A stretch of DNA of 64,000 bases from Diadophis punctatus similis (GCA_023053685.1 JALIGW010000002.1:252105239-252169238), one strand, 5' to 3'; shown: positions 34,379 through 45,480, numbered from the stretch's first letter. The notes: generated by a model not told the origin, from the sequence alone. A program made the numbers and translations.

Positions 34379-34548
34379 ACAGTATGAGTAAATGCCAAAG
34401 GCGCATGGAACACTGCTACCTTCCCACCAAAGGTGGTCCCTATTTTTCTATTTGCATTTTTTACGTGCTTTCGAACTGCTAGGTTTGCAGTTGCTGACAT
34501 CTATGCAAAAGAACAGGGAGATTCTCTCTTTGGTATTGATGGAATAGA

Positions 34549-34985
34549 ATGGCGAACTTTTTTTTGGTCAGGTGCTAAAAGGGTCCATGCGTGTGCAATA
34601 GCGCGCATGTGCGTACCCACACCCATAATGCAATGCCCCCCATGCATGCATGCACACATGCACCATGCTGCCCCCCACGCATGTGAGCAGGCCTCACTGA
34701 AGCCTCCAGACTTCTGGTAGGCCCGTTGGGCTGCTTTTCACCCTCCCCAGGCTTCAGGAAAGCCTCTGGAGCCTGTGGATGGCAAAAAATGGGTCTAACG
34801 TAGGCCCATTGGGCCTGTTTTTCACCATCCACAGGCTCCGGAGGCTTTCCGGAAGCCTGGGGAGGGCGAAAATGGCCTCCCCCTCCCTCCAGAAGGCTGA
34901 AAATCAGCTGGCCAGCGCGCTGGAGCTGACATAGGGCAACGCCTTACATGCCCTCAGATATGGATCCGCGTGCCGTGTGTAATGG
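34549..34985 (+). mobile_element. Decayed cagtgatggcgaacc-type hAT
   Basis: It starts gaatggcgaacttttt, then gggtccatgcgtgtgc, repeated ggaggctt palindromes like those at 20205, and atggatccgcgtgccgtgtg near the end. The terminal 15 bases are degraded. Confidence 0.5.
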
Positions 34986-35815
34986 CAACTAGAACAGCCA
35001 GGATTCCCATCGCTTAATAATGTGGTCATGTGACATCACATTGTATAATGTGATGTCACTTGACATCAGCAATAGAAATTCTGGAGCAAATTGTTGTCGC
35101 AACCCAAGAATTACCTATATTTTTTTTCCAAGCTCAGAAGAGGCCTGAGTCATTTATACCATTCTGGACAGTTGGCATCCTGGCTGGCTTTACACCTCCA
35201 ACAATAGTTTCCTATGCATAAGAAAATCATGAGAGGTTTTCCTGGCAGAGGAGTGCAATGCTTGCTGCAGATTAAGATCTTTTGTAAGTGCAGCTGAAGA
35301 GGGTAATGACAAGGCTGGCAGTCTGGAAATTTCACCCACTTTCTTCTTACAGCTCTGACTTTGCCACCTGGAGAAAGGGCTGTGCAGGAGAAAGACACCT
35401 GGGCCATTTTCAGTCTGGGTTCAAGCCAGGGCACATCACCAAAACAGCATTAGTTGCAATTCTCACTGACTTTTGGAAGGCTTGGGATAGACGGTGTACA
35501 ACCATTTTGTCCCTCCTAGACCTCTCATCGGGTTTCAATATCATTGACCATGATATCCTTCAGGACAAGCTTTGAGGACTGGAAATAAGAGGCACTTTAT
35601 TGTGGTGGTTGTACTTCTACCTCCACGGCCAGTTCAAGTCAATGTGGATAGCAGAAGAACAGTTGCACCCTAAGCCTCCCGCAATGTGGGCTACCTTGGG
35701 GCTCAAGTATTCGCCGGACATTTTCAACATCTATGTGAAACCGCTAGCAGGGGCCATCCATTCTATGATACCCAATTATGTACAGGTAGTCCTTGACTTA
35801 CAAAACTTCATTTAG
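34986..35815 (+). mobile_element. L2 LINE remnant, spacer copy 3
   Basis: Frame 35288-35575 reads SLLDLSSGFNIIDHDILQDK, and the next frame LYFYLHGQFKSMWIAEE, with AGAIHSMIPNYVQ after it. This is the same RT segment as the other copies. The 5' side (35160-35290) is the shared unit sequence. It is truncated at about 35815 and joins unit flank and then a CR1. Confidence 0.75.
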
Positions 35816-35985
35816 TGACAATTTCCTAGAAGTGCCCCGTACTTGCAGAGCAAGTACATGTTAAATGTGGTGGCTTTGCATTTTTGCCATTTGCCAGCAG
35901 TATGCATCAGCAGCCAAAATAGCTAATACAATCCTTGGTTGTATAAACAGAAATATAGAATCAAAATCATGTGAAATGATAAAGC

Positions 35986-36682
35986 TGTTCTGACCCAGCT
36001 TCTGATAACAAAGCACAACACAGCGTCCATACAAACCTTGGTTAATAATAACAGCTACTAATTGGCTTGTTTAGCAGTCGTTCTAAAGTCAAATAAATTA
36101 TAAAGCAGTCTTTTCTGAGCAAAGGCTGTTAATTAAGCTCCCTAACAGCCGGCAACAGTTCAAACAAAATAAATTAGGTTAGACCAAGAGTCTTCCAGAT
36201 AACAGCACACGAACATGGCTGTTTGGCAAAATGCCCAGGAGGAATTTGCAGACAACTTTGACAAGTTCAAATGGGACCAGACACAGAGGCTTAAATTTCA
36301 ACGACCAGGGCATGGAATGAACTTAAGTTGCTTCCTGCAAATTCCTTCCTCTATTTCACCACTTAAATAGGCTATGGGAGTGGCCAATTACCCCAAGCCT
36401 TATTCTCAAGTAGTCCTTCTCCTCAAGAGCCATTCCTGCCTTTTGGCAGCTCTGTGCACACGCGCATTGAGAACAGGCTCCTCTTCTTCTTCGTCTTCAC
36501 TTATGCCAGCCTCTGGAGGTTCTGAAGGCCCTGGCTGAATCTCTGTCTCTGGCACCGAGTCCTCTCCAGCCTCCTCACTGTCCAACTCTGGTACCAGCTG
36601 CACAGGTTGCTGGCGAATCACATCAGCCTCTTTGCTGTCCGAATCAGCTACCAGCTGCACAGGCTGCTGGCGGGCCACAACA
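35986..36682 (-). mobile_element. Solo LTR (697 bp) inside CR1
   Basis: The limits are tgttctgac and gccacaaca in plus, that is TGTTGTGG...CAGAACA on the minus strand. A 5-base duplication aaagc lies at 35981-35985 and 36683-36687 and rejoins the CR1 codons exactly. On the minus strand attgg and tatttaag lie about 20 bases apart in the middle, as in the short LTR at 1100. A minus frame near the 5' end (36406-36717) encodes an acidic repeat (QPVQLVADSDSKEA, QPVQLVPELDSEEA); this may be chance or the end of an element ORF. Confidence 0.8.
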
Positions 36683-36935
36683 AAAGCCTTGGTAAGGCCA
36701 CACCTGGAATACTGCATCCAGTTTTGTCACATTACAAAAAAGATGTTGAGACTTTGGGAAAAAGTGCAAAGAAGAGCAAGTAAGATGATTAAAGGCTTGG
36801 AGACTAAAACATATGAAGAACGTTTGCAGGATTTGGGTTTGGCTATATCTAGAGAAAAGGACTAGGGGAGACATGGTAGCAGTATTTCAGTATTTGAGAG
36901 GTTGCAACAAAGAGGAGGGGGTCAAGTTCCTGTTT

Positions 36936-37071
36936 CCGGCGTGTGTATGCGCACCAGGCAGCTCCACTTCCGGATTGTGTCCCCAACAAGCGTGCACGTG
37001 CATAGCAAGCAAGCGCTCTCCCTTTTTGGCATTTGGTGCCAAAAAGGTTTGCCATCACTGATATAGGGTCT
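36936..37071 (+). mobile_element. Right part of a cagtgatgg-type hAT in CR1
   Basis: It ends aaaaaggtttgccatcactg and contains ggcgtgtgtatgcgcaccag and gcgtgcacgtgcatagc. The left terminus is lost. The CR1 resumes after it as atatagggtctcctgcctgag. Confidence 0.7.
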
Positions 37072-37329
37072 CCTGCCTGAGCAGGGGGTTGGACTAGAAG
37101 ACCTCCAATGTGCCTGCATGCTCTATTGTGATTGATTGCATATATGGGATTTATTGGTTTCTGTATATGGCTCTGCATTTTGCCATTTGCATATTCTGTA
37201 TTAGGGTTTTACTGCTGTAACTGCCTGGAGTCACCTTGAGTTGGGCTGCCACATACATTTTCTTAATAAATAAAAATACATACATGCATAGATATTTATA
37301 TCCTGCCTTTATTATAAGTAGAAATAATG

Positions 37330-37690
37330 CCATGCTTATTAGGTAAACATGGGAATAAAAGTAAAATCCCCAAAGAGACCAGTGACAGATCCATCCCATA
37401 TTGTTGCTAAGAAAACATGTCCATAAAATCCCAAGGAATCAATCATAAGTTGAAGGAGACTTTTACAACCAGTAGAAAATTGTGAGTACCAGTTTTAAAG
37501 CCAGCACAGGCGGAATAAAATCTGGGGTGGGAAGGAATATATAGCAGCCTAGTTCCTTCTCTGCTTTTACACCATGGAGGAAACCAGGCAGTTCTACTTG
37601 CTCCTGATTTCTTCTCTGACCTGGCCTCAATCCACCTTCTAGCTGCTGCTTCGGCCCTGGGAAGAGCACAACTGCCATCCCCCACACCAG
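37330..37690 (-). pseudogene. Decayed zinc-finger gene 5' region
   Basis: It matches the segment near 14340-15140 and the promoter/first exon of gene B: caccatggaggaaacca, cttgctcctgatttcttctctgacctgg, ccaccttctagctgctgcttcggccctgggaagagcac. The donor and ATG of the MEAW-type exon are lost. The 3' end is cut by a hAT. Confidence 0.55.
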
Positions 37691-38009
37691 GGGTCAGCAA
37701 CCCACGGCTCCGGAGCCGCATATGGCTCTTTCATCCTTCTGCTGCGGCTCCCTGTTGCTCAAAATATGCGTCACAACTGCCAATGTGCGACACCCACCGA
37801 CGTGCAATTTATTAAGCTTTTTGACCCCTGGTAGGCCAAACATGGATAAATCCAAGAAAAGAAGTTTCAGAAGAAAACAGAATCTTTAATTCAACTATAT
37901 ATGCTAGTTTTGTGGCCGCTCAGGAAATAGTCAGGCATGGAAAGAGTTTTGTTTTCTGTGGGAAACGGGTCCAAATGGCTCTCTGAGTGTTTAAGGTTGC
38001 TGACCCCTG
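37688..38009 (+). mobile_element. hAT element (caggggtcagcaacc type) with transposase N-terminal trace
   Basis: Ends caggggtcagcaacccacgg and ggttgctgacccctg. Flanks are ccccacac and cccatacc. Inside, acatggataaatccaagaaaag starts a KMDKSKKR frame and ggccgctcaggaaatagtcagg follows, looking like the start of a hAT transposase that soon breaks. Confidence 0.75.
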
Positions 38010-38239
38010 CCCATACCATCTGATAGGAGATAGGAAGCGAGTCTTTTCCATTGCAGATCCTGCCCTATGAAAAACTTTCCCCCTGAAGTTTGGAGGCCTT
38101 TCTCCTCCAAGTCTTCTATAAAGCAAGGAAGATCTGGCTGTTTCCCTAAGTACTGGAATAAGAAGAGATGCCTCCTCATCAGAAACTTGATTTGGAACCA
38201 GATGTTTGCTTATATTTATTAACTTTATATGCCGCTAAT

Positions 38240-38330
38240 CCAGAAGTGATTTTGAGCAGGGGGTTGAACTGGATGAAATATAAAGTCTCTTCCAACTTTG
38301 TTATTCTATTCTATTCCTCCCTCATGTTTG
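38240..38330 (+). mobile_element. CR1 3' tail downstream of gene C
   Basis: The run gagcagggggttgaactggatgaaatataaagtctcttccaac then gttattctattctattcc and ctcatgtttgatacc. It has only two ATTCT units, against about 20 in the gene D paralogue. Confidence 0.8.
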
Positions 38331-38540
38331 ATACCAAGATGTTTCCTAAAGAGAATCATGCAAGTAATTGTATAATTGTTCAGCTGGGTTTCCAATGACA
38401 AAAAAATAAAATAAAAAATAAAAATCTACATCAAATGTTCAAGATTCTTCTACATCAAATGTTGCCTCATATGGAATTTCTTGTGTGATAAGGAAGGAAC
38501 TTTGTGTGAAACACGGTTTGTAATCTAGCTATTTGAATGG

Positions 38541-40052
38541 TTACTCCCCTATGTGTAACCTTACATGATTTATAAGGTTAGACCTACTACTGAAATCTTT
38601 CCCACAATCCGGACATTCATACGGTTTCTCTCCTGTGTGAGTCCTCTGGTGTATCACCAAATGGGAATTCCAAGTAAAACTTTTCCCACATTCGAGACAC
38701 TCATATGGTTTCTTTCCTGTATGAGTCCTCTGGTGTTTCATCAAATAGAAATTATGACAGAATTTTTTCCCACAATCTGGGCATTGATACGGTTTTTCTC
38801 CAGTGTGAGTTTTCTGGTGTATCACCAGGTAGGAATTCTGACTAAAACTTTTCCCACAATCTGGACACTGATACGGTCTTTCTCCTGTGTGAGTTTTCTG
38901 GTGTATCACCAGGTTGGAATTCTGACTGAAACTTTTCCCACAATCAGGACATTCATATGGTTTCTCTCCTGTGTGAGTTCTCTGGTGTCTCAACAGCTTG
39001 GAATTTTGAGTGAAACTTTTCCCACAATCTGGACACTCATGCAGTCTCTCTCCTCTGTGAGTCTTCTGGTGCTTCACTAGCTGAGACTTGCAACTGAAAT
39101 GTTCCCCACATTTTGGACATTCATACGTTTTCTTTTCCGTGTGAGTCCTCTGGTGTTTCACCAGGTAGGAATTCTGACTGAAACTTTTTCCACAATCATG
39201 ACATTTATATGGTTTCTCTCCTGTGTGAGTCCTCTGGTGTTTCATCAGGTAGGAATTCTGACTGAAACTTTTCCCACAATGACATTTATATGGTTTCTCT
39301 GCTGTGTGAGTTCTCTGATGTTTCATGACGTCAGAATTGCAACTGAATCTTTTCCCACAATCTGAACACTGATACGGTTTCTCTTGCGTGTGAGTCCTCT
39401 GGTGTATCACCAGGTCAGAATTCTGACTGAAACCTTTTCCACAATTTGGACACTTATATGGTTTCTCTCCTGTGTGAATCCTGTGATGTCGCACAAGGTG
39501 GAAATTTTGAATAAATCTTTTCCCACACTGCAGACACTTATATGGTTTTTCACCTGTGTGAATCCTCTGGTGTATCAACAGGTCAGAATTCCCCTTGAAA
39601 CCTTTTCCACAATCTGAACACTCATACGGTTTCTCGCCAGTGTGAGTCCTCTGGTGTTTCACCAGGTCAGATTTCCGAGAGAAATCTTTCCCACAATCAG
39701 GACACTCATATGGTCTCTCTCCTGTGTGAATTCTGTGATGTTCTACTAGGAGAGAATTCCAACTGAAACTTTTCCCACAATCTTGGCATTCATATGGTTT
39801 CTCACCTGTGTGAGCCCACTTGTGTATCAGCAGGGTGGAATTCTGACTAAACCTTTTCCCACTATCCAGACACTCATACAGTTTCTCTCTCTGGTCAGAA
39901 TTCCAAGTGAAACTTTTCACACAATCAGGACATTCAACGATTTTCTCCCCAGTGTGAGTCTTCTTGTGTCTCACCAGATTGGTGTGCATGCTAATTTTTT
40001 TGCCACATTGGGAGCACTGGTAGAGCTGCTCCTCCTGCATCAGCTGTTCCAT
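38541..40052 (-). CDS. Zinc-finger gene C: C2H2 protein of about 18 fingers
   Basis: This 503-residue ORF starts MEQLMQEEQLYQCSQCGKK, so it keeps finger 1, unlike B. Finger 2 (VECPDCVKSFTWNSDQREKL) is fused to finger 3 by a deletion and has no histidines. Finger 3 has DSGK for DCGK. Finger 10 is a C-x-C finger ([11 protein letters not shown]). The other fingers are canonical with TGEKP or close linkers. The ORF ends HVRLHIGE at a TAA (38541-38543) where A and B read [12 protein letters not shown], so the last finger is lost. The remaining sequence below has a further stop and decayed codons. Gene D has the same TAA. There is no KRAB. It is possibly expressed as a shortened protein. Confidence 0.75.
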   Translation of the reverse strand: MEQLMQEEQLYQCSQCGKKISMHTNLVRHKKTHTGEKIVECPDCVKSFTWNSDQREKLYECLDSGKRFSQNSTLLIHKWAHTGEKPYECQDCGKSFSWNSLLVEHHRIHTGERPYECPDCGKDFSRKSDLVKHQRTHTGEKPYECSDCGKGFKGNSDLLIHQRIHTGEKPYKCLQCGKRFIQNFHLVRHHRIHTGEKPYKCPNCGKGFSQNSDLVIHQRTHTQEKPYQCSDCGKRFSCNSDVMKHQRTHTAEKPYKCHCGKSFSQNSYLMKHQRTHTGEKPYKCHDCGKSFSQNSYLVKHQRTHTEKKTYECPKCGEHFSCKSQLVKHQKTHRGERLHECPDCGKSFTQNSKLLRHQRTHTGEKPYECPDCGKSFSQNSNLVIHQKTHTGERPYQCPDCGKSFSQNSYLVIHQKTHTGEKPYQCPDCGKKFCHNFYLMKHQRTHTGKKPYECLECGKSFTWNSHLVIHQRTHTGEKPYECPDCGKDFSSRSNLINHVRLHIGE

Positions 40053-40468
40053 GAGTCACGGGAGTCCTGTTCTGAGTAAAGCTTTCACTGCAGTCCAAGT
40101 ATTTGTAAGGGTTTTCACGGGATGGATCCTCCTGTGGATAAATTAACTGTGATCTCAATCTGTATTGGTCCCACAATAGGCAGTCTGTGGGGGTTTTGCA
40201 AAACTGATATTCTTGGATTCATGAGGGGGCAAAAAATATTTCTGATACCTTATCTGGTAGTGCTTTGACTCAAGATACTCTTTCCGTCATCAATGTTTTT
40301 CATTAATGCCTTTGGCTATACAAGGGATCTTTTCTATTTCCCACGTTTTCTGAATTTGGTAATTAAAACTTTTTATCTTTTCATGGAATATTTTCTTCAG
40401 TTCCACATAATCTATTTCTTCCACTTGAAAACCCTGTTTCTGTTATTCTCTCCCTTGTCTCCCTCCAG
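40053..40468 (-). other. 5' part of the last exon of gene C
   Basis: Minus strand from the acceptor TCCTCAGCAG|CTGGAGGGAGACAAGG (40468). It has the conserved GGGAGAGAATAAC and GTGGAACTGAAGAAAATAT blocks and the stop-rich linker, then decayed finger words (YKYLDCSESFTQNRTPVTHG) just upstream of the ORF. Confidence 0.6.
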
Positions 40469-40742
40469 CTGCTGAGGAAAGAGAAGAGTTTTAACACCTT
40501 CTGGAAGAAGTGGAGAAGCTTTTGATTGATGGTTTGTGTTGCATTTTAATGCTGCTTCTCATTCCCGGTTGTCCAGAGAACTATTCTTGGCATCCACTCT
40601 GTCTGTAAGATTCCTATTAATTGATTGGTTTCATTACTGTTTATAAAATGGCTGCAGAACCTAGGAGAACAGGAAAAAAATCCACAAATTACTATGAAAA
40701 AGCAAAATATCAAAATGCTAGTTTAACCTCTTACATTCATTA

Positions 40743-40972
40743 TAGCAATAGCACTTAGACTTATATACCGCTTCATAGTGCTTTACAGCCCTCTCTAAGC
40801 GGTTTACAGAGTTCAGCATATTGCCCCCAACAATCTGGGTCCTCATTTTACCGACCTCAGAAGGATGGAAGGCTGAGTCAACCTTGAGCCGGTGAGATTT
40901 GAACAGCTGAACTAGCAGTCAGCTGAAGTAGGTTGCAGTGCTGCACTTTAACCACTGCGCCACCTCGGCTCC
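40743..40972 (-). mobile_element. SINE in the intron of gene C
   Basis: Minus orientation: tail agcaatagcacttagactta, core caatctgggtcctcattttacc and complete head ccactgcgccacctcggctcc. Confidence 0.92.
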
Positions 40973-41356
40973 TTTAAGAAATTTAAGAAAGGTGGGGACA
41001 CTAACAGATGAAATGGTGCCCAAATCCTATGCAAGATTTAAAACATCCGTTTTGGCCATGAAACTCCTCGCTTGCCAGGAAAACAAGATGTCAATCACAT
41101 CACAAGTGTTACGCGAAGACGGTGGAAGATAGAAATATGAAAAAAAAGTTTTTAAATCTCCCAAATCCCCCATTGGTAAAATCACTGGCAGCAATTTTAA
41201 AGCATGCAGCAAAAGGATAAAAACATTTGGGGAGAGAAATATGCAGCAGCCGCCCACATGTTTCAGCCTCGTTGCTTCCTCTGCTTCATACACCGTGGAG
41301 GAACCCAAAGGGCCCGACTTGCTCCCGGCTTCTCCTCCGACCTGCCCTCCACTCAC

Positions 41357-41411
41357 CTCCCAGGAGCCGCTTCGACCCTTCAAACAGCACAAGAGGCTCC
41401 GCCGACGCCAT
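41357..41411 (-). other. First coding-capable exon of gene C
   Basis: The ATG at 41411 reads MASAEPLVLFEGSKRLLG and the donor is GTGAGTGG (41349-41356), the same peptide as in gene A. Joined to the acceptor at 40468 the frame stops after eight more codons. A ggaagaggaagtt ETS-like pair lies upstream. Confidence 0.65.
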
Positions 41412-41610
41412 TCTCCTCCCGTGGATGAGCGGAAGAGGAAGTTACTCTCTCCTCCTGATCCTCTCTAGCAGTCTAATCCTCTATCGTTTCCACCTGTTCC
41501 ATCTCCGCCTCTATCCCTCCAGTAAACTAGCAATGCCGCTACTGTATTGTATTCACTGCTTTCTAGGCACGCGTATCGCTGTAAGATTGAGGCTTGATCC
41601 CACTTAGGTT

Positions 41611-41710
41611 CACAAGTTTAGCTAGCTGCTGCTTCTGGGAAGAGCACGACTACCGGTCTCCACGCCTCCATCCTTCCATGGGTGATCCGGAAGAGGAAGT
41701 TCTTCTGCTC
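41611..41710 (-). pseudogene. Broken MEAW-type first exon upstream of gene C
   Basis: Minus strand: ATGGAGGCGTGGAGACC reads MEAWRPVVVLFPEAAAS, then TAG. The donor seen at 30188 is replaced by CTAGCTAAAC. The paired GGAA block (ccggaagaggaagttc) is intact. So both first-exon types lie next to each other here. Confidence 0.55.
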
Positions 41711-41869
41711 TTCATTCCTAGACATCTTTTCTAGCAATACTAGTTGCTTTTAACGCCCTTTCAACTCCGCTGCGCCCCCTTCCATTGGATGTCGCTAATC
41801 AGCCACTGTTGTTGTGCTACAGCTCCACCTAGTGACGTGAGCTTGAAAATACGCTCATTCTGTCTCTTA

Positions 41870-42672
41870 TCTGGTTTTCCAGCGGAAGAGAGCAATGAAA
41901 GGCTGGCAGCCTGGGACTTGAACTCATCCTCTGCTTGCAGCTCTGACTTTCCCACGCGGAGAAAGGGCCGTGCAAGAGAAAGACACCTGTGACCTCCTCA
42001 GTCTGGCTTCAGGATGGGGCACATCACCAAAACGGCATTGGTTGCAATTCTCATGGACTTTTGGAGGGTTTGCTAGAGATAGGGTACAACTATTATGTCC
42101 TTCCTGGACCTCTGATCAGGTTGTAATATCATCAACCAGGCTATCCTTCTGGATCGGCTATGAGGACTGGAAATGGGAGCCACTTTATTACAGTGGTTCT
42201 ACTTTCAGTCAGTGTGGGAAAAAGAGGGGCTGAGTCTCGGCCTCTGAAATTTGGGATCCCCTGGGGACTCAAACATTTCACTGCTGCTTTTCAACATCTA
42301 CATGAAACCAGTAGAGGAGACCATCCATCCTATGATACCCAGTTATGAAGGGTTAGTCCGGGACATATAGCATTTCATGTAGCAACAATTTAAAGATATA
42401 ACAGCACTAAAAAAAGTTATTTTTTAAATAACCATTGCACTATCACCATTGTCACATGATCAAAATTCAGACACTTCGCAATTGAGTGACATTTGTGACA
42501 GTTGCAGTGTCTTGGGGTCATGTGATCACCTTTGGCAACTGACCTGGTGCACAATCTGGGGGTCCTCCTGGACTCATGGCTCCTGCTTAAGATTGTGACT
42601 GGGGGAGGGGCTTTTCACAGATTCTTCTATTGCACCAGTTGTGCCCTTTCTTGGACCAGGGAGGCCTTGCAC
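41870..42672 (+). mobile_element. L2 LINE remnant, spacer copy 4 (left part)
   Basis: It reads GERAVQEKDTCDLLSLASGW, ILMDFWRVC-like, then STFSQCGK-region decay, AFQHLHETSRGDHPSYDTQL and a C-terminal run up to LDQGGLAP. It is cut by the hAT at 42673 and continues at 43114. Confidence 0.7.
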
Positions 42673-43113
42673 CAGGGGTGAGATGCTCACTTACCCAGAC
42701 CGGTGCGCTGCTCCGTGGTCCTCCATGCTTTTTGCGCGCGCGCGCGCACGCTATGCGCATGCGCCCCCTTGCGCGATTTTGCTTCTGCGCATGTGCGGAA
42801 GCAAAATCACGCCGAAATCTCATGAGGGGACGCGCGCACGTGAGATTTTGGCGTGATTTTACTTCTGCGCATGCACAGAAGCAAAATCTCACTGAAATCT
42901 CTCTCTCGCGCGCATCCCCTCGCGAGATTTCAGCGCGATTTTGCTTCCGCGCATGCGCAGAAGCAAAATCACCCAAGAATTCATGAAAGAGAGATGGCGA
43001 CGTGCGTGACTGCCCGGTGGAGATGGTACCGGAGCAGTCGCGTGCATATTGGGGTATCGGCGGGTCCCTACCAGAGCGCCGCACTGGACCGCACCGGTAG
43101 GATCCCACCCCTG
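42673..43113. mobile_element. hAT element (caggggtgagatgctc type) with perfect TSD
   Basis: Ends caggggtgagatgctcac and ggatcccacccctg. The 8 bases ccttgcac lie on both sides (42665-42672 and 43114-43121). Inside are a (GC)n run and three successive hairpins of the form gattttgcttctgcgcatg...cagaagcaaaatc. Confidence 0.9.
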
Positions 43114-43199
43114 CCTTGCACTCATGCCTTGGTCACCTATTTGAATGTCTGCACTGGACCACTAGAAACTTCAACTGATCCAGATATCTTCAGATTAAA

Positions 43200-44148
43200 T
43201 CACGTTATTTAAAAGACAAGAAAGAACAAAGAGAAGGAAACAGTATTAGACAAAATATTGCTGGGACCAGAAGATAAATCGATAAAGAAAATCTACCAGT
43301 ATCTATTAGAATACAAAATGGAAGAAGAACAAGTCAAAGAAACAATGGTCAAATGGGCGCAAAACTTTGGATATAATATTAATTTGGATAAATGGCAAGA
43401 ATTATGGTATAGGAATACAAAATTGACACTGGCCACAACATACAAAGAAAACCTATATAAAATGTTTTACAGGTGGCACATCTCACCAACACAATTAGCG
43501 AAAATGGATAAAAAGCTCTCAGCACAATGTTGGAAATGTAAAACAGCGAAAGGTTCATATTATCATATGTGGTGGCTATGCAAAAAAGCAAGAACGTTTT
43601 AGAATAAGGTTAAGACATGGCTAGAAGAAATACTAGGTAGAAACATAGAAATGAAACCAGAACTGTTTTTACTAGGAATCACCCATGAGAAATACGGAAA
43701 AGGACAGATTTATCTAATTCTACATTTAATAACTGCAGCAAGATTGATATACGTGCAATACTGGAAAAATGAAAATACTCCAACAGAAGAAGAATTAATA
43801 GAAAAAACATTGACATGTGCAGAAATGGACAGACTAACACTGGAAATGAAGGATAAGGACGAGACAGAATACTATGTAATATGGGATAAATTTTATCAAT
43901 GGATAGAAAAGAAAAACAGTCAAAATAATTGAAAAATAAAGGGAAAAAATAAAAAAGGTTCGGATAAAAAAGAACAGTAATGAGGGATGCTTATATAAGA
44001 TCAAAAAGTAATGTACTTTGAATAATAATGGTATTTATTGTTATGGAAATATTACTGAATGGAATGACAAAACAGGATGGTCACGAAGTGTCCAATGTTT
44101 TTAAAATGTTTGTTTAATGTTTGTTTGTGTAAATAAAATAAAAAAAAA
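43200..44148 (+). mobile_element. 5'-truncated L1 with ORF2 C-terminus and 3' UTR
   Basis: The frame from about 43230 reads LGPEDKSIKKIYQYLLEYK and QNFGYNINLDKWQELW. It has the CWKCKTAKGSYYHMWWLCKKA motif, one TAG at about 43600-43602, then KPELFLLGITHEKYGKGQIY to the end IEKKNSQNN at 43930. The A-rich tail ends at about 44148. The flanks are L2 sequence that overlaps on both sides (ctcatgccttggtcacct...cttcaact). Confidence 0.85.
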
Positions 44149-44840
44149 ACCTCATGCCTTGGTCACCTCCTGTTTGGATCACTGCACTGGACCACCCAGA
44201 AACTTCAACTGGTTCAGACCGCAGCAGCGCACACTGCAATGGAGGCCCCTAGGTTGCCTATGTAACATCTTTTGTGGTGCGAGCTGCACTGGATTCATTC
44301 CTTTACAGGTGCAATTCAAGGTCATCCCCTTTAAAGTTATTTCTTTATTACAACAAAAGTAGTCAGACATATATTCCACCTATATACCACCCCCACAGTG
44401 CCTTATACCACTCTTGGTTTACAGAGTTAGAATATTGTCCTTAACAATCTGGATCCTCATTTTACTGATCTCAGAATGATGGAAGGCTGAGTCAACCTCG
44501 AGCCTCGTCAGGATCGAACTCCAGGCTGTGGGAAGAGTGAGCCAGCAATACTGTATTCTAACCAGTGAGCCACCAGGGCACCTGTCATTATTGTCCCACC
44601 TTTATTATTTTTGCATCCATCTCTTCTACCAGGTCAGATAGGGTGGGCACACTCCTAGCCCCTTCGCTTAAATTTTCATACTGGATAGTGAGTCTTTTCT
44701 GTGGCAGAGCCTGCCCTATGAAACATTCTCATCCCTGAAGTTTGGCAGGACTTTATCCTTCTGGTCTTCCATAAAACAAGGAAGATCTAGCTGTTCTCCC
44801 TAAGCACTGGGATAAGATTAGATGCCTGCATATCAAAAGC
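44149..44840 (+). mobile_element. L2 LINE remnant, spacer copy 4 (right part) with SINE
   Basis: It resumes at cctcatgccttggtcacctcctg and reads QTAAAHTAMEAPRLPM-like and LQVQFKVIPFKVIS. The shared old SINE is at 44345-44585, then the last L2 codons (ggtcagatagggtgggcacactcc). Confidence 0.7.
44345..44585 (-). mobile_element. Old SINE inside L2 copy 4
   Basis: The diverged minus-strand SINE ends ccagtgagccaccagggcacctg, in the same place in L2 as 17872, 23020 and 56655. Confidence 0.75.
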
Positions 44841-44999
44841 TTGATTTGGAATCAGGTGTTTGTTTATATTTATTAAATTTATATGCCATTAATCCTGCTG
44901 TGAGCTTCTCCAATTTAACTCCTTGCAAGGTGAAAAATAAATGGCGCCAGGCACTAACATAATTAGTAAGGCCAGGAGTCCTGGTTAACTTCTAAATTG

Positions 45000-45475
45000 A
45001 ACAGTACATTCTTTCATTTTCTAATCTCCCATTATTTAATTCTAACATTTTATGTTTGTTTAATAATACTATCATTCAAATTCTAATTTTACAATTAACA
45101 ATTCTTCTTCATATCTGTTCATGTTCTTTTCAATCCTCCAGTCCGTAAAATTCTACTATTAATACATCTGTTTACATTAAAATATATTTTCATTATCTAA
45201 TCACCTGTTATTTAATTCTAGCATTTCACTGTTAGCCATGTTTTATACATATTTAATTATCACACTACATACAAAGCAATTATCCAACTTATATAGTTCT
45301 AATCTTAATGCACATTATTTAAGATACTTTCATAAAATCTTTTACTTTACTTTTCCCTACTGTAAGAAAAAGTGTGGCAATAGTAGGGAATAGAAATATT
45401 ATTACGTCTTTGAATATTATAGTGATAGGGGGGGAGTTAAAATAGAGATAAAAATAAGAGGGGAATTATTGGATG
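45000..45475. other. AT-rich unclassified stretch
   Basis: AT-rich sequence with repeated ttatttaattcta/attctaa words, possibly the 3' UTR of an unidentified LINE in reverse. No ORF worth noting and no recognisable termini. Confidence 0.4.
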
Positions 45476-45480
45476 TACCC

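Larger units (their letters stand above)
35890..37140 (+). mobile_element. CR1 ORF2 3' fragment, split by an LTR and a hAT piece
   Basis: The first part (to 35985) reads AKIANTILGCINRNIESKSC then EMIKL. After the LTR it resumes as KALVRPHLEYCIQ, KKMLRLWEKVQRRASKMIKG and DMVAVFQYLRGCNKEEGVK. It ends with the CR1 3' UTR agcagggggttggactagaag. The copy is dead. Confidence 0.85.

Noticed and set aside
36406..36717. A host gene for the acidic minus-strand frame
   Set aside because: It lies within an LTR bounded by exact duplications and runs on into CR1 sequence at its 5' end.
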